Under the pieces are notes generated by a model. It did not search any database and was not told the origin of the DNA. It saw nothing but the letters and a program-made list of their open reading frames with translations. 21,193 bases of DNA from Sphaeroforma sirkka (lineage: Eukaryota; Opisthokonta; Ichthyosporea; Ichthyophonida). The position numbers and the translations under genes were made by a program. Each line of letters opens with the position of its first letter. The stretch's first letter is position 1. The stretch is from assembly GCA_001586965.3 (NCBI GenBank), contig LUCW03000174.1, forward strand, positions 60,001 through 81,193, given 5' to 3'. Positions 10,189 to 18,963 of the stretch are shown one piece after another.

Positions 10189-11473
10189 TTTTTAACTTAC
10201 CATAGAAGTTGTTAGTTTATTAGTAATTACAGAGAAAGCTACAGAATATGAATTAGTCAGTAGCTGGCACATATTTTTTTGTTATAAGTATAACAATTGA
10301 AAAGACAATGCGAACGGAGAATGTCGCATCAAAATGAACGATTTAGATTATCCGATCGTTGGTTTAACGACGTGTTGACGACGAGGATGAAGAAAGCATC
10401 TACTAATACGAGTGAACCCGAAGAGCGAACATTCCAATCAAGCAGAACATTAACCAGGGTCAACAAGGAAAGTCTCACGACGATCAAATGACGAAATCAG
10501 ACAATCAGTCAGAATCCACAGATAAGTAGACATGTGTGAGTACAGGTAGGAAGGTTGTTTTCAGTGTGAGACAGGTACAAATCGAATTGCAAACTAATGA
10601 GCTTAAATTGTATTTAAGAAGTTGTTAGAAGAAAGTTATAGGATCCACAGTAGTGTAGTAGAGATGGGATATGTACATGGTTAGTACCGACTCGGTTAGT
10701 ACGATGACGCAATGAATCAGCGGCATACTAGATTATTTTACAAAGATTTTCAGAATGGGATATTAGGAAGCATACAGAGACACAAGTAAGCACCTGTGAG
10801 TTATTAGGAGCATATAAGGGTGGGGGCGCACATAACACGAACGATGCAAGTAAATACAAGGTTAAATTGTGAAAATGATATGCGAACACGCTCAAATCAC
10901 TAGAACTTCCAGATAAATCAGGTCAACGGAGAGGATCAACAGTATGCACAGAAGGTGTGGTTGACGGCAGCTTAGTTTAGGAGTGCAATAACGAGCAATC
11001 GTTCTTAGATCAAGAAGCATATTCCAACAACCGCAACAGCACATGACAAGGACATCACGGGTAAGAAGAGTAAAAGAGGAGCGATGAGGGAAGTTCCCAA
11101 CAGGGTCCTGCGAATAGGCCGTCATTAGGCCGGAGCAAGAGCTGGCGAGGAGTAGAACAAGAAGTGGCTCCGACTAATGAGGCACTCAATCATATGTTAT
11201 TGTGGGATGAAGAGTAAGACAGCTGGTAGTGTTAGAGTAGATAGACTATCCACACTACTGATGTTAGTGTAGGAAATGAAACAGTCACGAGGGAACCCAC
11301 GAGTTCCTCGGAGATCGATGTCGAGACGTTATGTGTTTGAAGGATGAAATTTAATAGAAAATGGATATTTATATTCAGTACTCTATCAGTTCATTCGCAC
11401 ACATTTCTAGTTCTCCATTGACAAACAACTCACCAACCATGTCCTACCCCGCCAAAGTCGTAGACAGCAACTC
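10189..11473 (+). other. Element B long 5' leader
   Basis: About 1.28 kb between the 5' LTR and the first plausible Gag frame, with only short frames (64 codons at 10297-10491) lacking recognisable domains. No TGG-type primer-binding site follows the LTR; the first bases are T-rich. A 14-nt stretch at 10216-10229 is exactly complementary to LTR positions 10107-10120. The remainder is purine-rich and has no feature I can name. Confidence 0.6.
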
Positions 11474-12197
11474 TTGAATCCTGAGCGCCGCAAGGAAGAT
11501 GATATCGACCGACGTGGAACTAAACGTCGTCAGTCCCATACGGAACGCTCCGCTCCGCACTCAGGCCAGGCACTGGAGGGGCAACAACAGACACATCTTG
11601 GGGCTCCACACATTATTTCCGCGGACGACAAGCAGCCACCAACAGCAAACAAAAATGGACCTGCACAATCTGACGAGGATGTCATATTCGAGGGTGAGAC
11701 CAAGGAAGTACCCGACCTGCGTGCGGACAGTAGTCAGACTTTTATTGGTGAACAGGTAGCCAGTGAAGGGCTGTCCCCTCGTTCGTCTCGGGATACTCCA
11801 GGGGCCTTATTTCCCAGTAATGACCCACCACGCCTCCCACCTAACAAGCGGAAGCGTCACCGGAACCGTACCAACAACAAGGAAACGGCACGGGAACAAT
11901 CGTCAGCTCAGAAACTCACGGAGCTGATGACACAACAGCAGTCTCTCTTTGAAAAAATACGAACAGAGGTTACAGCGCATAAACGCCGGACGAACTACAA
12001 TAGGGCCGGCCGCTAAGGAGAGTTCTTCTGACGCACACGAACGGGTACAGGCAGTACCAGAGGACGAAGACTTGGCTCCACCATCGGAAGCTACAGATAT
12101 TCATATCAACACGATCCTTTACGAAGACTTCGAGCACATGACGTCAACACCAAACCACACCTATGACACGTGGGAGTCGGTAGCCGATCATGCATGA
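11474..12197 (+). pseudogene. Element B Gag-like region
   Basis: Open stretches begin at MNPERRKEDD (11474) and continue to about 12197. The product is hydrophilic, rich in Arg, Gln, Ser, Thr and Pro, with a basic cluster (NKRKRHRNR) and a Gln-rich helix after it. No zinc knuckle or clear capsid fold is recognisable. The call as Gag rests on its position upstream of the protease. Part of a broken element. Confidence 0.45.
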
Positions 12198-12253
12198 GAG
12201 GTGAGGGTGTCTGAGTCGGATAGAGCTTCATATTTGTTACCACGATTGGAGCA

Positions 12254-13858
12254 GTGATGGCAATACAAGACCCATTGCTGACGTCAGACAACCGAGTCTA
12301 TATTCAAGTACAAATCAACGGACGTACGTTCAAAGCCTTGATAGACACGGGAGCAAATAGAAGTTGTATCTCACAGACATCCGCAGACCTCCTTGGCCGA
12401 CCAATAACTCCGGCACCACCTGGGTCATTTATATATTTAGCTGACAAGGCGGTGCGAACTCCTCGACTGGGGACGACGGAAGTGGTACCTATAAGGTACG
12501 GTACCAGAATTATCGACGGTTCATTAGAATTGATGAACTTGCCGACGGGTATAGATGTTATAGTGGGGCAAGATATGTTGAAAGGCTTGGGCCTATACAT
12601 AGGCGGTATCCAATCGCCACTTGCACCAATAGACCCCACAGAACTAGAAGAGCTCCTCGAACCCATACCACGCCGACAGGCACCTAACACGACGGAACCC
12701 GTCGATGTACGCGAACGGTTGGCACAGGATTTGGAAGCCAATGCGAAAATTGCCGACAACGCGCGCTGTCGTCTGGAAGGGAGTGAGGTAACCATCCCAG
12801 TAACCCATGAACAAGCGTTGCAGATGCGGCGATCGGCGCGTAACTTCGTATCCGATCGATGGCTCCCCTATGTGGATGAACAAGTGAAGAAGTGGTTGAC
12901 AGATTTGGTGATCACGAAACGAACGACACCAACGACTGTTAATCTTCCTCTCCTTGCGGTACCGACATTCGATGCGGAAGGCAACGTCAAGAAGGAGTTG
13001 ATAGGTGATCGTTGGAAGGAGAGACATGCACAGGCGTGGCAGGCAATGAAGGACGCAGTGGTGAATGCTGTGGCGTTACACTTTCCGGTCGACGGCATTC
13101 CTTTGAACTTGGGAACCGACGCTAGCGATTACGGTTTAGGGGGAGCGCTATTCCAATGGGTCGACGGTAAGAAACATTACTTAATGTTCTTTAGTAAGAC
13201 TCTGAACCATGCGCAACAGAACTACGCCACACCTATGAAGGAGTTACTGGCATTGGTATATGGACTGACACATTTCAGGGAATACTTGGATGGGCAACGG
13301 TCTGCGGTCTTCACGGACCACAAGGCCCTTGTGTATATGAACACACAGCTCAAGCTTAATCCGATGCTTCAGAGATGGCATCATATCATCGCGCCATTCA
13401 ACTTTACCATATCGCATATACCAGGAGAGACAAATGTGCTCCCGGACATGTTAAGTAGAGTACACGAGGGGACAGCGGAGCAGGACGAACTCAAAATAAT
13501 GTATACAGACTGCTGGCAGTTATTCTCTAGTTACTTTGAACAAGCGCAACAACACTTTGGACCGAATGACATAGATGTATTTGCGGACCTAACCAACGCT
13601 CAGCTTCCTCGGTTCTGGACGAAGGATGATGGGGAAGGAGCGTTTGCCCACGACTGGTCGATAGTCGATGGATGGATGAACCCGCCTTGGGAACAGATAC
13701 ACAGGATGTTACGCAAGATACGAGCCGACGGCGCACGGGCCACAGTATGTCTACCATGGGTACCAAGAGCACCATGGTTCGACCTGTTCAAGCAGTTATT
13801 GCAGACAGAACCGGTGCTGGTACCACGGACACACACACACGTTCCTCAAGTACGCTAA
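12254..13858 (+). pseudogene. Element B pol part: protease, RNase H, Dam-like domain
   Basis: A 534-codon frame. Residues 14-120 form a retropepsin (ALIDTGANRSCIS with D-T-G at 31-33; VIVGQDMLKGLG as the second block). RNase H starts near residue 289 (GTDASDYGLGG), followed by FFSKTLNHAQQNYATPMKELLAL, FTDHKALVYM and QRWHHIIAPFNFTISHIPG. After a linker comes a Dam-like domain: NDIDVFADLTNAQ, GAFAHDWS, GWMNPPWEQIHRML (N-P-P at 476-478), ATVCLPW and PWFDLF. The order protease, RNase H, Dam-like, then integrase downstream matches element A. Part of a broken element. Confidence 0.85.
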
Positions 13859-13904
13859 GTACGCATGTGGGAAGACACCATGGGGTCATACCGTAGTAGC
13901 ACGG

Positions 13905-14720
13905 GTGGGTCCTCCCAATGGATTCAAACTGGACCCGCTGTTTTCACAGCGACTTGGTTTTGCAGAACCAAAGCATACAAAATATGTCATGTGCTTAGAC
14001 ACAGCGCGAGAAATCTCAGTGGCACTGGCAGATGCAGAGGGTCAACCGGCGTTTGCACAAGCGAGTCCGGCGGAGAAACAGCGTCGTACGCAACTCACGC
14101 AAGCGCAACACGAACAAGGACATCATGGGGCGGCGGACACAGTCCAACAACTTCGTCAGAACGGTCACATTTGGCCAGGGGGCACTTGAGTTAGCCACAG
14201 AAGTTAAGCGGCAATGTGGCAGATGTTTGGGACAGGACACACTTCGTAAAGGTTTCCACCCGATGATTAGCATCGATGCACGCTACCCGTGGGACCATAT
14301 TCAAGTGGACTACATCCCGATGCCACTGGAGTCCAGACGCAAGAACAATTATATTCTTCACGTCTTAGCCATCGCCACAGGCTATTCTATCCTTCGAGCC
14401 ACACCGGACAAGACAAAGGAAACCACGACACAGACACTCATAGAGATTTTTTTGGCGAACATGGCTTCCCCCGTAAAATCCAAACAGACATGGGGCAGGA
14501 GTTCACCAACAAGATAGTGGAGCTTCTGGTCCAGGAAGTGGGGATTCTACATAAGGTGTCTCCACCATATCGACCCCAAGTGCTGGGCGCGGCAGAACGA
14601 CGTCACAAGGAGATTACACGTTCTATTCGACAATGCTGTGTGAGGCAGTTTCCTTCGATGGGACGAACGCCTTCCGTTTACGATGCTATACCAGAACCTT
14701 CGGATATCCCGTCGCCATAG
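13905..14720 (+). pseudogene. Element B integrase: zinc-binding and catalytic core region
   Basis: The region contains the H-H-C-C type zinc-binding module (HEQGHHGAADTVQQL ... QCGRCLGQ), then HIQVDYIPMPLES with the first catalytic Asp, NNYILHVLAIATGYSILRA, GQEFTNKIVELL around the second Asp position, and HKVSPPYRPQVLGAAERRH with the catalytic Glu helix. These are the D-D-E integrase blocks of Ty3/gypsy chromoviruses. It lies between the Dam-like domain and the chromodomain. It belongs to a broken copy; the inverted-repeat copy lies at about 20520-21193 on the minus strand. Confidence 0.85.
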
Positions 14721-15368
14721 GAGTGCACCGTTTAGCGTGTACTTTGGCCGCCGCCATGATTCCGTTCGCCGATTTCACAGACGAGTTACCGGATTCCCAG
14801 CCGATGACGAATGACACCTGGGCACAACGATTAGACCAGTTACAGGACACTATATTGCCGACCCTCCACCACATTACCAAGAAGTATACAGGCAAGCTTA
14901 CGACGACATTTGACCGCCTGCATGCTCACGACTTGGTACATTTCGACGAAGGAGATGTGGTCATGGTACGATCAGAAGGCCGAACAACGAAGGCTATGCG
15001 GCCATTGTTTGGACCATATGTAGTCAAAGCTAGACACGGCCAACGCTACGAGTTAGCGAACAAGGATGGTTCCGCCCCCACCAGAATTCAAGAACAAACC
15101 GGTACGGGTGGAACTCCTCCGTTTAGTGCATAGACGCACAGACCCACCAATTAACGAAGACTTATGGACCGAAGGAGGGGTTGAGTTTCGCCATATTATC
15201 ACACATCGTACGAATGATGAGACGGGGAAATTAGAATACCTGGTGAGATGGCGAGAAGGCGAACCAACGTGGGAAACAGCAGAAGCTTTTGATGATGCCA
15301 ACGATATCGCGGCCTACCACAAAGCTTCGCAGACACGGACACGTAAGCGCCAACGTGCACAGTTTTAA
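14720..15368 (+). pseudogene. Element B integrase C-terminal region and chromodomain
   Basis: The first half has LVHFDEGDVVMVRSEG and RPLFGPYVVKARHGQRYEL, the G-P-Y/F integrase C-terminal domain. The last part has FRHIITHRTNDETGKLEYL, LVRWREGEPTWETAEAF and DIAAYHK: the three strands and C-terminal helix of a canonical chromodomain, with the aromatic residues that read methylated histone tails in HP1-like proteins. A basic end (RTRKRQRAQF) closes the frame at 15368. In chromoviruses this tail guides insertion to heterochromatin. Part of a broken element. Confidence 0.88.
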
Positions 15369-15404
15369 TACTTTATCTTCAATATAACTTTGTTCTCGGA
15401 TATC

Positions 15405-15712
15405 GAGCTCAAGCTCTGGAGCATAAACCAGAAACTCTAGCTCCCAGTATAAACCAGCCACTCGAGCTCTTGAGTATAAAAAGCAGCGACTCTAGCTCCC
15501 GAGTATAAACCAGCAACTCTAGCTCCTGAGTATAAACCAGCCACTCGAGCTCTTGAGTATAAAAAAGCAGCGACTCTAGCTCCCGAGTATAAACCAGCCA
15601 CTCGAGCTCGCGAGAATAAACGGTTAGCACTCGAGCTCGCGAGGGAAAATCGTCAGCGGCTCAAGCTCGCGAGGTTAAATGAGCCACTCTTGCTTCGGAG
15701 TATAACACAGCG
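15405..15712 (+). repeat. Tandem array, block 1 (about 11 units of 24-31 bp)
   Basis: Typical unit: ACTCTAGCTCCCGAG then TATAAACCAGC. Each unit has ACTC and GAGT arms around a GCTC core, giving a small hairpin, followed by an A/T-rich word, mostly TATAAA, later AATAAA, GAAAA and TTAAA. Units drift toward the 3' end. An inverted copy lies at about 19655-19963. Confidence 0.85.
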
Positions 15713-15910
15713 AAATCAATCAAACAACTCCTTGGGCATTGTTTTGAAACAGCGGGTTAATGGTTTGCACGGTTTCTGCCACTGGCAGTTTTTCTCCGAC
15801 ACAAATACAGTCCTATATTGTACTTGCCAAACTCCTATATGCTGACACAGATGAACAGTAGCTTCAAGAATTCAAACACGACGGGTCGCTCGAGACGTAC
15901 ACATCGGGTC

Positions 15911-16074
15911 CTCTAGCTCTCTGAGGTAAAATGCCAGCACAATGCTCTAGCTCTCTGAGGATAAATGCCAGCACAATGCTCTAGCTCTCGAGGATAAATG
16001 CCATCACAATGCTCTAGCTCTCGAGGATAAATGCCAGCACAATGCTCTAGCTCTCGAGGATAATGCCAGCACAT
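15911..16074 (+). repeat. Tandem array, block 2 (5 units of about 31-34 bp)
   Basis: Typical unit: CTCTAGCTCTCGAG then GATAAATGCCAGCACAATG. The core CTCTAGCTC-CGAG-ATAAA-CCAGC is clearly related to block 1, but the units are longer and far more alike. An inverted copy lies at about 19293-19455. Confidence 0.85.
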
Positions 16075-16134
16075 AAGGTACTATGCTATTCTTATCATCT
16101 CTGAAACTGGCACACTGCTTTGTTCAGTGCTTCA

Positions 16135-16145
16135 GTTTGGGGGGT
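16135..16145 (+). other. Element B polypurine tract
   Basis: GTTTGGGGGGT directly precedes the 3' LTR. The inverted copy at 19215-19225 has 11 instead of 6 Gs. This is the expected plus-strand primer site. Confidence 0.7.
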
Positions 16146-16393
16146 TGTGGTCAGAATACAAGTACTTATATTTATTTGATTATTTTAGGTTTATTACAAG
16201 TTTTACAGTTTATCAGAATAATCTGATAAACTGGGTTTTAGGGTTTTGCTGGTTTTACAGCACATGACTAATGACTCATTTAAGAGTCAGTCATTTTAGG
16301 ATTACTGTTTATAATTACTAATAAATGAACAACGTCCCCCTCCCTGAGGAAGGAGAACGTTGAGATACAGTTATCTCGCGTATACTTACTACA
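16146..16393 (+). repeat. Element B 3' LTR
   Basis: 248 bp, read as identical to 9941-10188; poly(A) signal AATAAA at 16320-16325. It is followed by the TTGT duplication and then the 5' part of element A. Confidence 0.93.
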
Positions 16394-16397
16394 TTGT
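16394..16397. repeat. Target-site duplication of element B, right copy
   Basis: TTGT, the same as 9937-9940; the inverted copy is ACAA at 18960-18963. Confidence 0.85.
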
Positions 16398-16752
16398 TAT
16401 CGATTAGATAGCGAATGTTATCCGCTTTCCTATCGTCAAGGTCAGAGTCATTCAATAGACGGTCCTCAAGGACTTGCATACCAGAGCGTAATAGCCTGAG
16501 ACGAGTATGTCTGGTTCTCACTTCCTCATCCTCAGGATTAGAGCGGGAACTCTCTAACGAGGTACTGGTGTAGCGATTGCCAAAATCGTGATTACCAGGG
16601 TTAGTTGGCAAATGAGGGTCGATATTACGAGGATGGTAAGCTTCATCGAGTTCCATACGATCATATCCTCTGACAGGGTTAGGTTTGTCAAGAGGATGGT
16701 CAATGGTAGCATCAGAGCTATAGAGATTAAATTTTGAGATATTTTTTCTCTC
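16394..16752 (-). pseudogene. Element A 5' coding region, part next to the B insertion
   Basis: On the minus strand this is an open, hydrophilic, charged sequence (NLYSSDATIDHPLDKPN, GYDRMELDEAY, DEEVRTRHTRLRLLRSGMQ, LEDRLLNDSDLDDRKADN) between the tRNA-like unit and the insertion point. The last part looks like a charged helix. Position suggests the N-terminal part of A's Gag; no domain is recognised. Repeated in inverted orientation at 18605-18963. Confidence 0.5.
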
Positions 16753-16837
16753 GCCAGTGGTAACTGGCTTAGTAGTAAACATACTGGCTGGTAAACCAGT
16801 AGGTCTCGGGTTCGAAACTGGGCCCGAATTATTTTTT
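16753..16837 (+). ncRNA. tRNA-Thr-like Pol III unit, antisense within element A
   Basis: On the plus strand an A box (TGGCTTAGTAGT, 16765-16776) and a B box (GGTTCGAAACT, 16809-16819; consensus GGTTCGANNCC) lie 32 bp apart, and a T6 run at 16832-16837 can act as Pol III terminator. Between the boxes a 6-bp stem (16782-16787 with 16796-16801) carries an 8-nt loop; alignment to tRNA-Thr puts GGT at the anticodon. The T arm is imperfect and the acceptor ends do not pair, so this is tRNA-derived, SINE-head-like, not a working tRNA. It is antisense to element A, immediately after its ORF1. The second copy is at 18520-18604. Confidence 0.6.
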
Positions 16838-17485
16838 CTTCTTCTTCGGTATAGGAAGAATATCAGCCAAGTGGGACACGATAGAGGGGTCCACAACTGC
16901 TGCTGCCGCTAGCTCCTTCAAGAGCGCTTCAGTGCGGTTCAATTGGCGTCGAGATTGAGAGGATCCAACCACTCGTTGTCGAGTTATGGCGTCCTCAGCT
17001 TCGGCCCCAAGATTTGAGCTGAATGGAATGGCTTCTCCATCGATGGCGAAACCGAAATTTTCGGACAGGTCCAATACTTCCTTTTCACTCCGGATTTGTG
17101 CTGGAGTGTCCTTTAGATGTGGAGTTATAATGCCCCCGACATTCGTATCCACGAATTTTCCAGCCTTTCGACGTTTATCCCCAATATTTGACGGCACGTG
17201 GTCAGGTGGCAAGCTGGGGTCCTGAGCTTCACTCCTAGCTGATACACGGACGCTGGCGAGCCTTTCCGCGGTAGTAGATACCTCTTCTTCCAAGGCTTTA
17301 GGATCCGACGAGTCATCCTCAGAATAATCCTCTGTACCAACCTCAGAATTTGCTTCCCCAACAGTATCCTCGGCAGGCTCAACTCCAGACAGGCTAGGTG
17401 TTTCCACAGGGACCTCAGGAACCTCGGCAGGCTTAGCAGGCTTAGAGCTAGCGGCTCCCTTGCCTTTAGAAGTACCCTTAGCCAT
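16829..17485 (-). pseudogene. Element A ORF1 (218 codons, Lys5 C-terminus)
   Basis: The start chosen is the ATG at 17485 (MAKGTSKGKG), 79 bp inside the 5' LTR and the first good start after it; upstream codons lie in the leader. The product begins with a Lys/Ala/Pro segment, continues with an acidic Ser/Glu-rich middle (GTEDYSEDDSSDPKALEEE), then a helical segment (LNRTEALLKELAAAAVVD), and ends ILPIPKKKKK, a nuclear-localisation-like tail. No known domain is recognised; by position it is a Gag N-terminal or accessory protein. The Lys run is encoded by the T-run that terminates the antisense tRNA-like unit. The end of this ORF is repeated at 18283-18528 on the plus strand. Confidence 0.55.
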
Positions 17486-17564
17486 AGTAATTGCTGGATA
17501 GTAAATTGATGTCAGACAGTCTAGAAGCAGTACACTACTGTAACTACTATATAACTGAAAAATA

Positions 17565-18158
17565 TGTAAACTTCGATGGAAATTACTAGGTTTCAAACTA
17601 TATTAAACTAAAATACAATTTAGTCAGTTAGGATTTAGCAGTGGTAGCTTGTGTAAGAATGATCGGGACTGCCTCTTGTTAAGAGCCTAAATATCCTCGA
17701 TCACACAGGGCGTACCTCTAGCTGTTCTTTATTGAATAATTTTCACTAGAAGTACTAAATGTTCATGACCACTTGCCTAATTTGTAAATAGACATAATAA
17801 CGTAAGTCACGTTAATACATTAGCTGATATAAATAAAGTTCCATCTGAAGAAAAGTTAAAAAAAGAAAAAGACTTATTGGATTTTGGAGATTGGCGGGAG
17901 GACCAAAATCAATAAGTAGTAGTTCGGAGATTATAAAATTTAGTTTATAATATCCTACATCTACTAATGTCTCAAATAGGTCCAAGTAGATGAGTCATAC
18001 CAAATACTCAGGCTATTGGAGCCATCAAAGTGAATTTAGAACACTTTGGAAATATTGGAAAAAGAGCTTGTACTAATTATTTAAAATACAAATAAAAACC
18101 AATGTATTATCTCAATTGATCTTGATATTTTAGACTGACCGGAGGCCGTATTTCTACA
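17565..18158 (-). repeat. Element A 5' LTR
   Basis: 594 bp, about 99% identical to the 3' LTR. Minus-strand TATAAA at 17944-17949 and AATAAA at 17728-17733 fit a promoter followed by a poly(A) signal. The inner flank on the minus strand starts TATTTTTCAGT, which is no recognisable tRNA primer-binding site. The outer flank ATACT does not clearly match the (TA)n on the other side. Confidence 0.92.
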
Positions 18159-18255
18159 ATACTTGGTACCGAACTGATATTGTAACTGTAATATTTATGA
18201 TAGTCTTAGATTGTCTTGACAGGTGAGTCGGTAGGCTTGTCAGCGCTTTCACTGC
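18159..18255. other. Unique flank between element A and the inverted arm
   Basis: 97 bp that match nothing else in the window: the only flanking DNA left on the 5' side of A. It ends abruptly where the inverted copy of A's interior begins (GCACAAATCC). Confidence 0.6.
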
Positions 18256-18963
18256 GCACAAATCCGGAGTGAAAAGGAAGTATTGGACCTGTCCGAAAAT
18301 TTCGGTTTCGCCATCGATGGAGAAGCCATTCCATTCAGCTCAAATCTTGGGGCCGAAGCTGAGGACGCCATAACTCGACAACGAGTGGTTGGATCCTCTC
18401 AATCTCGACGCCAATTGAACCGCACTGAAGCGCTCTTGAAGGAGCTAGCGGCAGCAGCAGTTGTGGACCCCTCTATCGTGTCCCACTTGGCTGATATTCT
18501 TCCTATACCGAAGAAGAAGAAAAAATAATTCGGGCCCAGTTTCGAACCCGAGACCTACTGGTTTACCAGCCAGTATGTTTACTACTAAGCCAGTTACCAC
18601 TGGCGAGAGAAAAAATATCTCAAAATTTAATCTCTATAGCTCTGATGCTACCATTGACCATCCTCTTGACAAACCTAACCCTGTCAGAGGATATGATCGT
18701 ATGGAACTCGATGAAGCTTACCATCCTCGTAATATCGACCCTCATTTGCCAACTAACCCTGGTAATCACGATTTTGGCAATCGCTACACCAGTACCTCGT
18801 TAGAGAGTTCCCGCTCTAATCCTGAGGATGAGGAAGTGAGAACCAGACATACTCGTCTCAGGCTATTACGCTCTGGTATGCAAGTCCTTGAGGACCGTCT
18901 ATTGAATGACTCTGACCTTGACGATAGGAAAGCGGATAACATTCGCTATCTAATCGATAACAA
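18256..18963 (+). mobile_element. Inverted fragment of element A (ORF1 end to insertion point)
   Basis: The copy of 16394-17101 in the opposite orientation, so element A sense is now the plus strand. It includes the end of ORF1 with its Lys run (to about 18528), the tRNA-like unit on the minus strand, and the charged Gag-like stretch to 18963. Fragment only; no LTR of A on this arm. Confidence 0.88.
18520..18604 (-). ncRNA. Second copy of the tRNA-Thr-like Pol III unit
   Basis: Minus-strand copy with B box at 18538-18548, A box at 18581-18592 and T-run complement at 18520-18525, the same sequence as 16753-16837. It exists because the inverted duplication includes it. Confidence 0.6.

Larger units (their letters stand above)
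15369..16145 (+). other. Element B 3' untranslated region with tandem hairpin arrays
   Basis: 777 bp between the chromodomain stop and the 3' LTR with no plausible coding frame. It holds two blocks of related short repeats (15405-15712 and 15911-16074), about 200 bp of single-copy DNA between them, and the polypurine tract at its end. Apparent minus-strand peptides repeating ELEWLVYT are translations of the array, not genes. Confidence 0.75.
9941..16393 (+). mobile_element. Element B: Ty3/gypsy chromovirus nested in element A
   Basis: 6453 bp bounded by two 248-bp LTRs that read identically, with TG...CA ends, a 4-bp TTGT duplication, and a G-run polypurine tract before the 3' LTR. The internal part holds a Gag-like region, retropepsin, RNase H, a Dam-like domain, integrase and a canonical chromodomain, then an untranslated region with a tandem hairpin array. 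Orientation is opposite to A. Identical LTRs indicate very recent insertion, yet the coding region is broken in several places, so this copy was probably already defective when it moved. Confidence 0.9.
14169..17101 (+). repeat. Large inverted repeat, left arm (at least 2.93 kb)
   Basis: Position 17101 pairs with 18256 and position 14169 with 21193. The arm holds element B from its integrase region to the 3' LTR plus the first 0.7 kb of adjoining element A. By eye the arms are about 99% identical, with differences mostly in homopolymer lengths plus a few substitutions. The arm is limited only by the window end. Confidence 0.93.
4043..18158 (-). mobile_element. Element A: Ty3/gypsy LTR retrotransposon, carrying nested element B
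   Basis: A complete outline of an LTR element on the minus strand: 5' LTR at 17565-18158, short leader, an ORF1/gag region, then protease, reverse transcriptase, RNase H, a Dam-like domain, integrase and a chromodomain-like tail, a polypurine tract, and the 3' LTR at 4043-4643. The order RT-RNase H-integrase places it in Ty3/gypsy (Metaviridae). Without the 6.45-kb insertion of element B at 9941-16393 it is about 7.66 kb. The two LTRs differ by a few substitutions and some homopolymer lengths in ~600 bp, so the insertion is recent. The coding region is broken, by my count in roughly half a dozen places, and its 5' part is split from the rest by B. It is a fossil copy. Confidence 0.9.

Noticed and set aside
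6601-13858. DIRS or Ngaro elements, because of the Dam-like domain
   Set aside because: Both elements have LTRs with TG...CA ends, B has a target duplication, and both have D-D-E integrases; no tyrosine recombinase is seen.
15409-15630. Minus-strand repeated peptide ELEWLVYT, and its plus-strand twin at 19738-19929
   Set aside because: It is the translation of the short tandem array in an untranslated region; frame opening comes from the unit length, not from coding.
15405-16074. CRISPR-like array
   Set aside because: Repeats lie back to back without unique spacers, in a eukaryotic retrotransposon, with no cas genes.
16753-16837. Functional tRNA-Thr gene
   Set aside because: Acceptor ends do not pair, the T arm has a mismatch and the anticodon loop has eight bases, so it is tRNA-derived only.
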